Assembly: GCA_016793465.1 (NCBI GenBank)
Contig: JAEUJW010000080.1
Location: forward strand, 1-64,000
Direction: 5' to 3'
DNA length: 64,000 nucleotides
Source: Myxococcales bacterium
Lineage (GTDB): Bacteria; Myxococcota; Polyangia; Nannocystales; Nannocystaceae
Part shown: in pieces, positions 38,905 to 52,158 of the stretch
How the letters are laid out: every line of letters begins with the position of its first letter
How positions within the stretch are numbered: position 1 is the first letter of the stretch
Position numbers and translations under genes: made by a program
Notes under the pieces: generated by a model
The model's database searches: none
What the model was told of the DNA's origin: nothing
The model's input: the letters and a program-made list of their open reading frames with translations, nothing else

Positions 38905-39969
38905 TTGGCGGACACACCACGACTCACGCTCGGAGCTCTACGCAAGGAGTTTCAGTCCCGCAATTGGCATCGCAAGGCGACGGGTGCGGTCGTCCGTGAG
39001 CTCATCGTCCACAGCGCCGTCGCCATCTACGCCGCTGGCCTCGCGCTGCACGCCGAGTCGACGGCGATGTTCCTGCTGTACGCCGTGATCTCGGCGTACG
39101 GAACGCTGGGCGTCACCACCAACACGCACACGTCGACGCACTTCGCTACGTCGGACTCGAAGTGGGTCAACCGCCTCCTCACCGGCTACGGCTACCCGCT
39201 GTTCGCCGGCCTGTCGATGACGTACTGGCACCGCGCCCACATCGAGGTCCACCACCCGAACCCCAACATCCACGGGGTCGACGCCGACCACGACTTCATG
39301 CCGTTCTTCGCCACGCAGGACCCGGACATGGCCGGCGCGCGCGGAGGCTGGCGCACCTACTACCAGCGCCTGCAGGTGTGGGTGTTCCCGCTGATCTGCT
39401 GGCTGCACGTGTTCACCCGCCAGCGCGCGAGCTGGGCCCACATCCTCGGCAACCTCCGGCAAAACCCCCGCTCGTCGCTGCACTGGATCGACCTGGTCCT
39501 GCTGAGCAGCCACTACCTGCTGTGGATCGGCGTGCCCGCGCTGTTCTTCGGCATCGAGACCGCGGCGCTGCTGTACTTCGTGCGCCAGTTCACCCTCGGC
39601 TACATCCTCTACGCCGTGCTGGCCCCGGCCCACTATGTCCCCGAGGCCATCTGCCTGAGCAAGGCGGCCCGCCCCGACGACCCGGTGCTGCTGCAGTGCG
39701 CCACCACCATCAACTTCCGCACCGGCCCGCTCGGACACCTGCTGTGCTCCGGCCTCGAGTACCAGATCGAGCACCACCTGTTCCCCGGCTACAGCCACGT
39801 GTACTACGCGCGGATGGCCCCCTACGTCCGCGAGTTTTGCCGCCAGAACGGCTACCCCTACCGCACGCTCGGCTGGCCCGAGGCCGTGTGGAAGACCATG
39901 TCGATGCTGCGTCGCCCCAAGCCGGTCGAGTCCGTGGTCGAAAAAATCTCCACGGATCTGCGGGCCTGA
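38905..39969 (+). CDS. Membrane fatty-acid desaturase
   Basis: 354 residues from a TTG; an in-frame stop lies 18 bases before it and no ATG or GTG is available, so TTG is the likely start. Three histidine boxes of the di-iron desaturase family are present: HTSTH (about 71-75), HRAHIEVHH (about 109-117) and QIEHHLFP (about 290-297). The QxxHH third box is typical of acyl-lipid and acyl-CoA front-end type desaturases. Hydrophobic segments lie at 35-65, 90-105, 160-175 and 190-240. It should introduce a double bond into membrane acyl chains; position is not predictable. It stands alone, 138 bases before sdhC. Confidence 0.88.
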   Translation: MADTPRLTLGALRKEFQSRNWHRKATGAVVRELIVHSAVAIYAAGLALHAESTAMFLLYAVISAYGTLGVTTNTHTSTHFATSDSKWVNRLLTGYGYPLFAGLSMTYWHRAHIEVHHPNPNIHGVDADHDFMPFFATQDPDMAGARGGWRTYYQRLQVWVFPLICWLHVFTRQRASWAHILGNLRQNPRSSLHWIDLVLLSSHYLLWIGVPALFFGIETAALLYFVRQFTLGYILYAVLAPAHYVPEAICLSKAARPDDPVLLQCATTINFRTGPLGHLLCSGLEYQIEHHLFPGYSHVYYARMAPYVREFCRQNGYPYRTLGWPEAVWKTMSMLRRPKPVESVVEKISTDLRA

Positions 39970-40107
39970 CGCGATCCCGGCCGACCCTGCACCGCGCGGC
40001 GGACCGCGAACCGTACTCCGCTCACGCCGCGCGTAACCGCCTTCGCAGGCTTTGGTCGGGCTCGTGGGCTTGACCTGTGGTACTTCAGGCACCGGAGCTC
40101 ACCCCCA

Positions 40108-40869
40108 ATGCCTGAGTCCAGCGAGGGTCGCCTGCGCAAGCTGTGGAACTCCTCCATCGGCCCGAAGATCGTGATGGGCCTCACCGGTGTGATCCTCGTC
40201 GGCTTCGTGCTCGTGCACATGGCCGGCAACCTGCAGATCTACATCGGCTCCGAGACCTTCAACAACTACGCCCAGACGCTCCAGAGCATGAAGGCGGTCG
40301 TGTGGGCGACCCGCGTCGTGCTGCTGGTGTCGGTGCTGCTGCACATCGCCGCCGCCTATCGCCTGACGATCGTCAACATGCGCGCCCGCCCGCAGGCCTA
40401 CGCCGCCGCCCGCCGCTACGGCAAGACGTCCTACGCCGCCCTGTTCATGCGCGGCAGCGGCGTCGTCCTGCTCGCCTTCATCGTCTTCCACATCCTGCAC
40501 TTCACCGTCGGCGCCATCCAGCACGACAACTGGGACCTGCACGAGGTCCTCCGCAACGGCGTGTGGGTGCGCGAGGCCAACCCCGACATCCTCGCCAAGC
40601 TGCCCGCCGACCAGGTGCGCCACGACGCCTACAGCATGTTCGTGCGCGGCTTCCAGAACCCGCTGGTCGCCGGCTGGTACGTCCTCTCCATGCTGCTGCT
40701 CGGCAGCCACCTGCGCCACGGCGTCAGCAGCATGCTCGCCACCCTCGGCGTCTCCTACGGCTCCGCCCGCGCGCTCGCCGAGCGCGTCGGCCTCGCCGTC
40801 GCCGCGCTCGTGATGCTCGGCAACATCTCCTTCCCGATCGCCGTCCAGGCCGGTCTCGTGCACCTCTAG
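40108..40869 (+). CDS. sdhC: Succinate dehydrogenase cytochrome b558 membrane subunit
   Basis: 253 residues with five membrane helices (about 15-38, 68-88, 112-132, 190-212, 228-248). This is the fused single-subunit cytochrome b type with no separate sdhD, as in Bacillus, Wolinella and several deltaproteobacteria. Histidines in the first four helices (FVLVHMAG, VLLHIAAAY, FHILHFTVG, LLGSHLRHG) are placed to bind two haems. It anchors SdhAB to the inner membrane and passes electrons to quinone. First gene of sdhCAB; a GGAG lies ten bases before the ATG. Confidence 0.9.
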   Translation: MPESSEGRLRKLWNSSIGPKIVMGLTGVILVGFVLVHMAGNLQIYIGSETFNNYAQTLQSMKAVVWATRVVLLVSVLLHIAAAYRLTIVNMRARPQAYAAARRYGKTSYAALFMRGSGVVLLAFIVFHILHFTVGAIQHDNWDLHEVLRNGVWVREANPDILAKLPADQVRHDAYSMFVRGFQNPLVAGWYVLSMLLLGSHLRHGVSSMLATLGVSYGSARALAERVGLAVAALVMLGNISFPIAVQAGLVHL

Positions 40870-40926
40870 CCGCCCCGGACCCGATCACGCTCCGGCCCTG
40901 ACTCTCCACGCGAGGCCCTCATCGCC

Positions 40927-42840
<1,914 letters not shown>

Positions 42841-42850
42841 GGCAAAGGCC

Positions 42851-43600
42851 ATGAAGCTCACCCTCAAGATCTGGCGCCAGAAGGACCGACAGAGCCCGGG
42901 CTCGATGGAGACCTACCCGCTCGACGACGTCTCGCCGGACATGTCGATGCTCGAGATGCTCGACGTGCTCAACGCGCGGCTCATCCACGAGGGCAAGGAC
43001 CCGGTCGCCTTCGACCACGACTGCCGCGAGGGCATCTGCGGCAGCTGCTCGATGGTCGTCGACGGGCGCCCGCACGGCCCGCGGCGCGGCACCACCGTCT
43101 GCCAGCTGCACATGCGCACCTACAAGGACGGCGACACCATCACGCTCGAGCCGTGGCGCGCCAAGGCCTTCCCGGTGATCAAGGACCTGGCCGTCGACCG
43201 CGGCGCCTTCGACCGCGTGGTCGCGGCCGGCGGGTTCGTCTCGGTCAACACCGGCTCGGCCGTCGACGGCAACGCCCTGCCGATCGGCAAGCGCGACGCC
43301 GACGAGGCCATGGACTACGCCCAGTGCATCGGCTGCGGCGCCTGCGTGGCCGCCTGCCCCAACGCCGCGGCCATGCTGTTCGTCGGCGCCAAGGTCTCGC
43401 ACCTCGTCAAGCTGCCGCAGGGCCAGGTCGAGCGCGCCGGTCGCGTGCTGAAGATGGTCGAGCAGATGGACAAGGAGGGCTTCGGCTCCTGCACCAACCA
43501 CGGCGAGTGCTCGGTGTCCTGTCCGAAGGAGATCCCGTTCGACGCGATCGTCCTGCTCAACCGCGAGTACATGCGCGCCCGCGTGGCCGGCAAGCACTGA
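42851..43600 (+). CDS. sdhB: Succinate dehydrogenase iron-sulfur subunit
   Basis: 249 residues. [2Fe-2S]: Cys58, Cys63, Cys66 and Cys84 (CREGICGSC, then TVCQLH). [4Fe-4S]: Cys159, 162, 165 with Cys224 region. [3Fe-4S]: Cys169, Cys214, Cys220 ([14 protein letters not shown]). It carries electrons from SdhA flavin to the haems of SdhC. It is the last gene of sdhCAB and is followed 20 bases later by a strong hairpin. Confidence 0.94.
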   Translation: MKLTLKIWRQKDRQSPGSMETYPLDDVSPDMSMLEMLDVLNARLIHEGKDPVAFDHDCREGICGSCSMVVDGRPHGPRRGTTVCQLHMRTYKDGDTITLEPWRAKAFPVIKDLAVDRGAFDRVVAAGGFVSVNTGSAVDGNALPIGKRDADEAMDYAQCIGCGACVAACPNAAAMLFVGAKVSHLVKLPQGQVERAGRVLKMVEQMDKEGFGSCTNHGECSVSCPKEIPFDAIVLLNREYMRARVAGKH

Positions 43601-43620
43601 CCGCCCGACCGCGCCCGCGC

Positions 43621-43653
43621 GACGAGCAGCCCGGCGCGCCGCGGCTGCTCGTC
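43621..43653. terminator. Shared hairpin terminator between sdhB and the radical SAM cassette
   Basis: Perfect 11-base arms GACGAGCAGCC and GGCTGCTCGTC enclose a GC-rich, itself palindromic loop. It lies 20 bases after sdhB and 14 bases after the stop of the small peptide gene reading the other way, so it probably ends both transcripts. Confidence 0.7.
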
Positions 43654-43667
43654 CCGTTCGCGCCACC

Positions 43668-43796
43668 CTACTCGTGCTCGTCCGGCTCGACCTGTTCCGG
43701 CGCCGGCAGCAGCGCGAAGGCAGTGATCCCGCCGACCGTGGACGTGCTGGCGCCGGTCGCCTCGCCAGCCTCGGTCGGGTGCGATGTCCGCGTCAA
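43668..43796 (-). CDS. Small peptide gene overlapping the radical SAM stop; candidate modified-peptide precursor
   Basis: 42 codons starting on TTG within the TGA stop of the radical SAM gene (TTGA overlap, the same coupling style as ATGA/GTGA elsewhere here). It begins MTRTSHPTEAGEATG and continues STSTVGGITAFALLPAPE, then an acidic end EQVEPDEHE. The stop lies 14 bases before a strong terminator, so the ORF fits exactly between the enzyme's stop and the transcript end. The central GGITAFALLPAP resembles GGTTAYAGPDS of the repeat lipoprotein encoded upstream: Gly-Gly, x, Thr-Ala, aromatic, Ala, then Pro. I infer it is a substrate of the adjacent SPASM enzyme. It is too short for standard gene callers, and expression is unproven. 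Confidence 0.5.
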   Translation of the reverse strand: MTRTSHPTEAGEATGASTSTVGGITAFALLPAPEQVEPDEHE

Positions 43797-45139
43797 TCCG
43801 GGCAGGGTCCGAGCGGCGGCAGGCCCTCTACCGGGCGCCCGGGGCCGTTGGGCTCGACCGCCCGCGAGACCCGCGGCTCGTCGACCTGCACCGGCCCGTG
43901 CTCGGCGCGCAGCGCGGGGTCCTTGTGCTCGCGGATCACGCGAAAAAGGCCGTTGTCGAACGACTCGCCCGGCGCGTCCTGCACGTGCTCGATGCGCTCG
44001 CGCAGACCCTCGCGGTCGAGCATCAGCGCGCGGTGGTGGCAAAACGGGTTGTTGCCCGGGCGCCCCAGCAGCGGCTCGCTGATCGCCGTGCACCCGGCCA
44101 TGCACGCGGTGTTGTAGTAGCAGTCGCGGCAGTAGCCCCACAGGTCGTCGACCGTGCGGTTGCGGATGTACTGCAGCTGGTACGTCTCGTCCCAGACCTC
44201 GCGGATGCCCTTGTCGCGCCAGTGCCCGCCGACGTTGAGCGGCCCGCCGAGGCTCGGGCAATTCTTCAGGCCGCCGTCGCTGTCGATGCCGAGCGTGTTG
44301 ACGCCCGCCGGGCACCCGCGCCAGTACGACCCGACCGCCGCCCGCAGGCGCCGCTCGAGCGGCCCGAAGTAGCCGAGGCTGTTGGCCGGCCACACCCGGA
44401 TCTTGAGCTCGTTGCAGCGTTTGATGACGAGGTCGAGCGTGTCGAACAGCTCGAGCATCATGTACGGCTGCAGCAGGATCTCCGGGTTGTCGGCCGCGTT
44501 GCCGTGGGCCGCCGTGATCTGCAGCTGCCACGAGTGGATGCCCTCCGGCGCGATCAGCTCGAGCAGCGGCAGCAGCTCGACGCGCGTGAGCCGGTTGATC
44601 TGCGTGTTGCAGGCGACCTGCGCCCCCGCCTTCTTGACCCGCCGGAGCGCCTCGAACACCCGCCGCCAGCTGCCGGGCACCCCGCGCACGCGGTCGTGCG
44701 AGGCCTCGAGCCCGTCGACCGAGAACGACACGCTCGAGACCCCGGCCTCGACCATCGCCTCGGCCCGCTCCTCGCTCATGTTGAGCCCGCCGGTGGTCAG
44801 CGTGCACGCCATCCCGGCCTCGCGGATCGCCCGAATAATTAAAATGAAGTCGTTGCGCAGGTAGGCCTCGCCGCCGATCAGCACCACCTCGCCGCAGCCG
44901 AGCTGCTTCAGCTCCTCGATGACCATCATGCACTCTTCGGTCGACAGCTCGTGCGGCCGCTTCTTGCCCGCCCGCGGCCCGCAGTGCACGCACTTCTGGT
45001 CGCACGCGAGGGTCAGCTCCCAGATCGCCCACTTCGGGCGCCGGCCGCTGTTGCGGTCCTCGAGCCTGTCGAATCGACTGCCCTGCTTCGGCAGCGAGGT
45101 CACCACGGGCAGCCGCTTGCGGACTTCGGCGAGGCTCAT
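43793..45139 (-). CDS. Radical SAM/SPASM peptide-modifying enzyme
   Basis: 448 residues from MSLAEVRKRL; a GTG at 45166 is an alternative start. The SAM-binding [4Fe-4S] motif is Cys46-x3-Cys50-x2-Cys53 (CDQKCVHC), with GGE at 89-91. The C-terminal SPASM domain has the full seven-cysteine pattern: Cys276 and Cys294 (Gly-x4-Cys), Cys337-x2-Cys340-x5-Cys346-x3-Cys350, and Cys367. This predicts two auxiliary clusters. Complete SPASM domains are typical of enzymes that crosslink or epimerise ribosomal peptides or mature proteins. Four AT-rich codons (Phe-Ile-Leu-Ile-Ile region, 44833-44850) stand out against the local codon use. Upstream is a repeat lipoprotein, downstream an overlapping 42-codon gene; both are candidate substrates. 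Confidence 0.88.
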   Translation of the reverse strand: MSLAEVRKRLPVVTSLPKQGSRFDRLEDRNSGRRPKWAIWELTLACDQKCVHCGPRAGKKRPHELSTEECMMVIEELKQLGCGEVVLIGGEAYLRNDFILIIRAIREAGMACTLTTGGLNMSEERAEAMVEAGVSSVSFSVDGLEASHDRVRGVPGSWRRVFEALRRVKKAGAQVACNTQINRLTRVELLPLLELIAPEGIHSWQLQITAAHGNAADNPEILLQPYMMLELFDTLDLVIKRCNELKIRVWPANSLGYFGPLERRLRAAVGSYWRGCPAGVNTLGIDSDGGLKNCPSLGGPLNVGGHWRDKGIREVWDETYQLQYIRNRTVDDLWGYCRDCYYNTACMAGCTAISEPLLGRPGNNPFCHHRALMLDREGLRERIEHVQDAPGESFDNGLFRVIREHKDPALRAEHGPVQVDEPRVSRAVEPNGPGRPVEGLPPLGPCPD

Positions 45140-45193
45140 CACCGGCCAGTATATCGCCCCACGCACGCCGCGGCAGCGCCGGATCTCGCGCGC

Positions 45194-45213
45194 ATCGCCG
45201 GCGCCGCGGCGAT
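45194..45213. other. Stem-loop between the repeat lipoprotein and the radical SAM gene
   Basis: ATCGCCG and CGGCGAT flank a 6-base loop in the 129-base gap. It may attenuate read-through from a highly made substrate gene to the enzyme gene, a common layout for modified-peptide operons, or may be chance in GC-rich DNA. Confidence 0.35.
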
Positions 45214-45268
45214 CGCTAGCCGCACCCGCCCCGCCGCCACGCGACCGCCCGCGCCGCCCGCTCGCCGA

Positions 45269-45820
45269 TCAGCCCGTCGACGACGTCGAGTCCGGCCCCG
45301 CGTACGCCGTCGTGCCGCCCATGTCGGTCGTGCCGGTCGTCGTATCGGTGCCGGTGCCGGTGTCGGTGCCCGCGGTGGTGCCGGTGCCGCTCGAGTCGGT
45401 GTCGGTGTCCGTGTCCGTATCGCTGAACGTCGGCCCCGCGTAGGCCGCCGTGCTGGTGACGACGGTCGGGTCGGTGCTGGTCGACGGCGGCCCCGCGTAC
45501 GCCGAGCCGACCTCCTCGCTGCTGGCGGGCCCCGCGTAGGCCGTGCCGCCCGACACCTCCGTGGGTCCGGTCGCCAGCGTGGTGTCGGTGTCGCTGCCGC
45601 TGCTCATGCCGAGGGTGGTCGAGTCCGTCGTCTCGCTGGTCGACGGCTGGGTGGTGTTGTCCTTGTCGCCGCAGCTCGCCGAGGTGAGCCCGAGCATGAA
45701 GCCGATCGTCAGCACCGCCGGCATCGCCGCCCGGCGCTGGGTCGCGCCGCAGAACGGGCACTTGGTTTCGTCGGCGGCGATGAGGCACGCACAATCCGGG
45801 CAATCGACGAGCTGAGCCAT
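45269..45820 (-). CDS. Ala-Tyr-Ala-Gly-Pro repeat lipoprotein with N-terminal zinc ribbon
   Basis: 183 residues. The start MAQLVDCPDCACLIAADETK is followed by CPFCGA, a four-Cys zinc ribbon (Cys7, 10, 21, 24). A hydrophobic segment MPAVLTIGFMLGLTSASC with a lipobox-like Cys50 comes next. The rest is Ser/Thr/Asp/Gly low complexity carrying AYAGP at residues 94-98, 107-111, 126-130 and 172-176. An internal ATG at residue 33 would give an ordinary lipoprotein without the zinc ribbon, but the ribbon is clearly encoded. The regular AYAGP motifs in an otherwise featureless chain, beside a SPASM enzyme, suggest they are modification sites. The Bacteroides radical-SAM-associated lipoproteins with a Tyr-Gly-x-Pro motif are a loose precedent (from memory). 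Confidence 0.75.
   Translation of the reverse strand: MAQLVDCPDCACLIAADETKCPFCGATQRRAAMPAVLTIGFMLGLTSASCGDKDNTTQPSTSETTDSTTLGMSSGSDTDTTLATGPTEVSGGTAYAGPASSEEVGSAYAGPPSTSTDPTVVTSTAAYAGPTFSDTDTDTDTDSSGTGTTAGTDTGTGTDTTTGTTDMGGTTAYAGPDSTSSTG
45326..45424 (-). repeat. Thr/Asp-coding hexamer-like simple repeat
   Basis: Repeated GGTGTC, GGTGCC and GTGTCC units code for the Thr-Asp/Thr-Gly linker between the third and fourth AYAGP motifs. Length is likely variable between strains. Confidence 0.55.
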
Positions 45821-45857
45821 GGCACCACTCTACCGGCCCGGCGCGGCCGGCGGCAAC

Positions 45858-45897
45858 CCCGCGGCGGCGCGCGACGACGCCTCGCCGCCGCCGCGGG
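45858..45897 (-). terminator. Stem-loop after the Gly-rich lipoprotein gene
   Basis: Twelve-base arms CCCGCGGCGGCG and CGCCGCCGCGGG with a 16-base loop lie between the end of the Gly-rich lipoprotein gene and the start of the AYAGP lipoprotein gene, both on the minus strand. It would separate the radical SAM cassette from the upstream gene. Confidence 0.5.
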
Positions 45898-45952
45898 CTT
45901 TGGACCCGGGGCGACGGCGAGGCGCATTCGAAGCCCGATCGGCCCGTCCTGC

Positions 45953-47779
<1,827 letters not shown>

Positions 47780-47822
47780 GCGCCGCAGACTACCCGCCCG
47801 CTCATGGCAATGCGAGGCCGCA

Positions 47823-47836
47823 GTTGCACCTGCAAC
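47823..47836. promoter_or_regulatory. Inverted repeat in a divergent intergenic region
   Basis: GTTGCA and TGCAAC flank CC, forming a perfect dyad 44 bases upstream of the Gly-rich lipoprotein start and about 90 upstream of the aldolase-like start. The position suits an operator, but I see no matching regulator nearby. Confidence 0.3.
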
Positions 47837-47928
47837 CGTGCCTGCGCCACCGCCGGGGGCTTGCTGCCTCACGCGCGGGACCTACACCGGCGCCCGTTTA
47901 TTCCGCCCGCGTGTTACACCGGCCCCCC

Positions 47929-49098
47929 GTGGACCCGGACCGGCACAGCCTCGCGGACGCCCTCGCCCCGCACCTCCATCGCCTCGCCACCCCCGCCCTC
48001 GTGCTCGACCTCGACGCCGTCGATCACAACATCGCCGCCGTCGTCCGCCGCTGCGGCCCGGACCGCTGGCGCCCCCACGTCAAGACCATCAAGTCGGCCG
48101 CGCTGGTCGAGCGCCTCTTCCACCACGGCGTGACCCGCTGCAAGGTCGCCACCCTCGACGAACTCGACCTCGTGCTCGCCACCGCCGACCGCCTCGGCCG
48201 CACTGCCGACGTGCTCGTCGCCTATCCCCCGCACGAGCCGGCCCTGCGCGCCATCCTCGCCCGCGGCGAGCGGAGCCCCCGCGCCCGCGTGCACGTCCTG
48301 CTCGACGGCCCCGAGCACGCCGCCGCCGTCGCCGACTGGCTGCGCCGCACCCCCGCGGCCACCCACGACGAGGTCGACCGCCTCGCCGTCATGCTCGACG
48401 TCGACGTCGGCATGGCCCGCACCGGCAGCCCCGCGGGCGCGTGGCGGGCCGCCGCCGCGGCGCTCGTCAGCCCTGTGCTCGAGGTCACCGGCCTGCACGG
48501 CTACGAGGGCCACCTCGAGTGGGACGCCGCCGCCGAGGCCGCCGCCGCCCACGACGCCCTGTGCGACCTGGCCCGCGACCTGACCGCCGCCGGCCTGTCG
48601 TCGCTGCGCACCATCGTCACCTCGGGCACCCACGCCTACGCCCACGCGCTGGCCCACCCCGGCCTGTCTCAAGGGCCATGGCAGCACCAGATCTCGCCCG
48701 GCACGGTGGTCCTGTCCGACCTCCGCTCGTCGCCCGCCGCCGCCGACCTGGGGCTGCGCCAGGCCGCCGTGGTCGCCGCCCGCGTGATCTCCCGCGGGCC
48801 CGGGCGCGTGACCCTCGACTGCGGCAGCAAGGCCATCCACCCCGACCGCGGCCCGTGCGGCCGCATCCTCGGCTGGCCCGGCCTCGAGCCGGCGCGCGCC
48901 AGCGAGGAGCACCTCGTGGTCCGCCACGCCGTCGGCGCCGACGCCCCCGCCCTCGGCGAGCTCGTGTTCGTGGTGCCCGACCACGTGTGCACGACCGTCA
49001 ACCTCTACCGCCGCGCCGTCCTGCTGCGCGCCGGCGCCGTCGTCGGCGACGCCGCGATCGAGGCCGCGAGCCACCGCCTGTGGCTGGAGGACCCGTGA
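47929..49098 (+). CDS. PLP-dependent D-threonine aldolase / D-serine dehydratase-like enzyme
   Basis: 389 residues from GTG ([10 protein letters not shown]); GTG at 47911 is the alternative start. It is a fold-type III PLP enzyme of the alanine-racemase-like family, with catalytic Lys52 in RPHVKTIKS. Other family segments are [23 protein letters not shown], a His-bearing [10 protein letters not shown] and [10 protein letters not shown]. The C-terminal metal site [12 protein letters not shown] (His352, Cys354) marks the D-threonine aldolase/D-serine dehydratase branch, which uses PLP plus a divalent metal. The substrate is a D-3-hydroxy-amino acid by family, but exact specificity is open. The next gene starts in its stop codon (GTGA). 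Confidence 0.85.
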   Translation: MDPDRHSLADALAPHLHRLATPALVLDLDAVDHNIAAVVRRCGPDRWRPHVKTIKSAALVERLFHHGVTRCKVATLDELDLVLATADRLGRTADVLVAYPPHEPALRAILARGERSPRARVHVLLDGPEHAAAVADWLRRTPAATHDEVDRLAVMLDVDVGMARTGSPAGAWRAAAAALVSPVLEVTGLHGYEGHLEWDAAAEAAAAHDALCDLARDLTAAGLSSLRTIVTSGTHAYAHALAHPGLSQGPWQHQISPGTVVLSDLRSSPAAADLGLRQAAVVAARVISRGPGRVTLDCGSKAIHPDRGPCGRILGWPGLEPARASEEHLVVRHAVGADAPALGELVFVVPDHVCTTVNLYRRAVLLRAGAVVGDAAIEAASHRLWLEDP

Positions 49099-50780
49099 CC
49101 CGCACACCACCACCGCAGTCGCCCTCGCCCATGACGCCCGACCCCTGCCGCGACGGCCCCGGCGGCAGCGGCGAGCTCGACGTCCAGGTCGTGCCCCGCG
49201 CGGCCCGCAGCCGCGTCGTCGGCCCGCACGACGGCCGCCTGAAGATCCAGCTCGCCGCCCCTCCGGTCGACGGAGCGGCCAACGCGGCGCTCGTCGACCT
49301 GCTCGCCGACGACCTCGCGGTGCCCCGCGGCGACGTCGCGATCGTCCGCGGCCACACCGGTCGCAAGAAGACGGTCCGCGTCGCCGGCCTGTCCGCCGCC
49401 GAGCTGCGCCGCCGCCTCGGCCTCGCGTCGCTGCTGCTCGTCGCCGCCTGCGTCAACGAGGTCCCGTTCGCCGTCAAGGTGCTCGTGCCCGACGAAGAGC
49501 CCACGCTCGAGCGGGCCGACAACGCCGCGCTCGAGCTGACCCCCGGCGGCGCCAGCAACTTCGACGTCGACGGCCTCGACTTCAGCCTCGAGGTCTCGCT
49601 CGAGCCCGACGACACCCAGCGGACCCTCGCGCTCTACCTCGCCGAGGGTAAAAAGCTGCTCGCGTGGGGCCGCAGCGCCCCGTTCGTGCTGTCGTCGCCG
49701 ACCGAGGGCCTGGCCGTGTTCATCAGCCCGCCCGGTCAGCTCGCCCGCTTCCCCGGCGCGATCGCCGAGCCCGACCCCGAGCTGCTCGTCGCCGTCGCCC
49801 CCGGCCGCGGCGCGGTCATGCTCGATTCCGCCGGCCACACCGCCCTGCTCAACGAGTTCACCCTCGAGACCGACAGCGGCGCCACCCTCGACGCCGCCGA
49901 TCTCCCGGCCCCCGACGACGGCGCGCTGGTCCCCGACACCGGCGGCGGCGTGTGGCGCCTCGGCTGGGCCGGCGCGCTGCGCGGCTATCGCTACGACCCC
50001 GGCGGCGACGCCTGGACCACCGGGCTGTTCGTCGGCGACGAGCTCGGGCCCCGCGAGCACGCGGCCTGGCTCGTCGACGCCGCGCTCGAGCGCGTGCTCG
50101 TGTTCGGCGGCGGCGAGCGCTCCGACATCGGCCAGATCGACCTGCGCGCCGAGACCGACGGCACCCACACCGTCACCCTCCTGGACGACCCGCTCGACGG
50201 CCCGCGCCGCCGCGCCCGCGCCCTCTACGTCACCCGCGCCGACACCGACGAAGGTGAAGGTGTCGTCATCGTCGGCGGCGACGACCCCGCGCGCCCGCTC
50301 GCCTACGACGTCGGCCGCCGCCTCGCCTTCGGCCCCGCGGCGGCCTGGACCGGCCTGCAGTGCGCCCCGCTCGCCGCCGGCCCCGCCGACGAAGTGCGGA
50401 TCCTGTGCGTCGGCGGCCTGCGCGACGGTACGCCGAGCTCGGCGGGCCTCCTGCTGCATTTCCCGGCCCCCGCGGAGGACAAGGACCCGAGCCTCGAGCT
50501 CGTGGCGGATCTGATCCCCGAGGCCCCCGCCGACCCGCGCCTGTTCGCCGACGACGCGTCCTTGTACGCGCAGTTCGCCGGGCCCGAAGGGGGCACGTGG
50601 CGACGCATCGACCGCCAGGACCTCACCACCGAGGCCACCCCCGGGCCCGCCCTGCGGGCTCGCGGAGGCCATTCCGTTTCGCTGGGCACCGGTGCTACCT
50701 TCCTGCTCGGCGGCTGGACTGCCGACGATCACGCTGTCGACCGCTGGCACGTGTTCGTCCCGGCACTCCCCAGCGAGTGA
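49095..50780 (+). CDS. DUF167 (YggU-like) domain fused in frame to a Kelch-like lipoprotein
   Basis: 561 residues from a GTG overlapping the previous stop. Residues 27-108 match DUF167: [45 protein letters not shown]. Directly after it, [12 protein letters not shown] is a lipoprotein signal with Cys119, followed by 440 residues with Kelch-like strands ([43 protein letters not shown]). No stop or ATG/GTG/TTG separates the two parts at the junction. Either it is a real fusion or the lipoprotein starts internally (nearest GTG at residue 76, or a CTG). The DUF167 part is normally a free cytoplasmic protein of about 100 residues. Confidence 0.65.
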   Translation: MTRTPPPQSPSPMTPDPCRDGPGGSGELDVQVVPRAARSRVVGPHDGRLKIQLAAPPVDGAANAALVDLLADDLAVPRGDVAIVRGHTGRKKTVRVAGLSAAELRRRLGLASLLLVAACVNEVPFAVKVLVPDEEPTLERADNAALELTPGGASNFDVDGLDFSLEVSLEPDDTQRTLALYLAEGKKLLAWGRSAPFVLSSPTEGLAVFISPPGQLARFPGAIAEPDPELLVAVAPGRGAVMLDSAGHTALLNEFTLETDSGATLDAADLPAPDDGALVPDTGGGVWRLGWAGALRGYRYDPGGDAWTTGLFVGDELGPREHAAWLVDAALERVLVFGGGERSDIGQIDLRAETDGTHTVTLLDDPLDGPRRRARALYVTRADTDEGEGVVIVGGDDPARPLAYDVGRRLAFGPAAAWTGLQCAPLAAGPADEVRILCVGGLRDGTPSSAGLLLHFPAPAEDKDPSLELVADLIPEAPADPRLFADDASLYAQFAGPEGGTWRRIDRQDLTTEATPGPALRARGGHSVSLGTGATFLLGGWTADDHAVDRWHVFVPALPSE

Positions 50781-50811
50781 CCACAGCCCCCGTCCGCACC
50801 GGAGACCATTC

Positions 50812-52101
<1,290 letters not shown>

Positions 52102-52112
52102 CCGCCAGCGCG

Positions 52113-52158
52113 CGAAGTGACGGCGGGCGCCCCACCCCGGGCGCCCGCTGTCACTTCG
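52113..52158. terminator. Convergent terminator after citrate synthase
   Basis: A long stem: CGAAGTGAC pairs with GTCACTTCG, and inside it GCGGGCGCCC pairs with GGGCGCCCGC, with one G/T mismatch. It overlaps the stop codon of the GAF gene on the other strand. Confidence 0.75.

Noticed and set aside
43668..45032. A 454-codon minus-strand frame that ends at the small-peptide stop
   Set aside because: Most of it is the shadow of the radical SAM gene. Only the last 42 codons, after the enzyme's stop, look like real coding sequence, and these are annotated separately.
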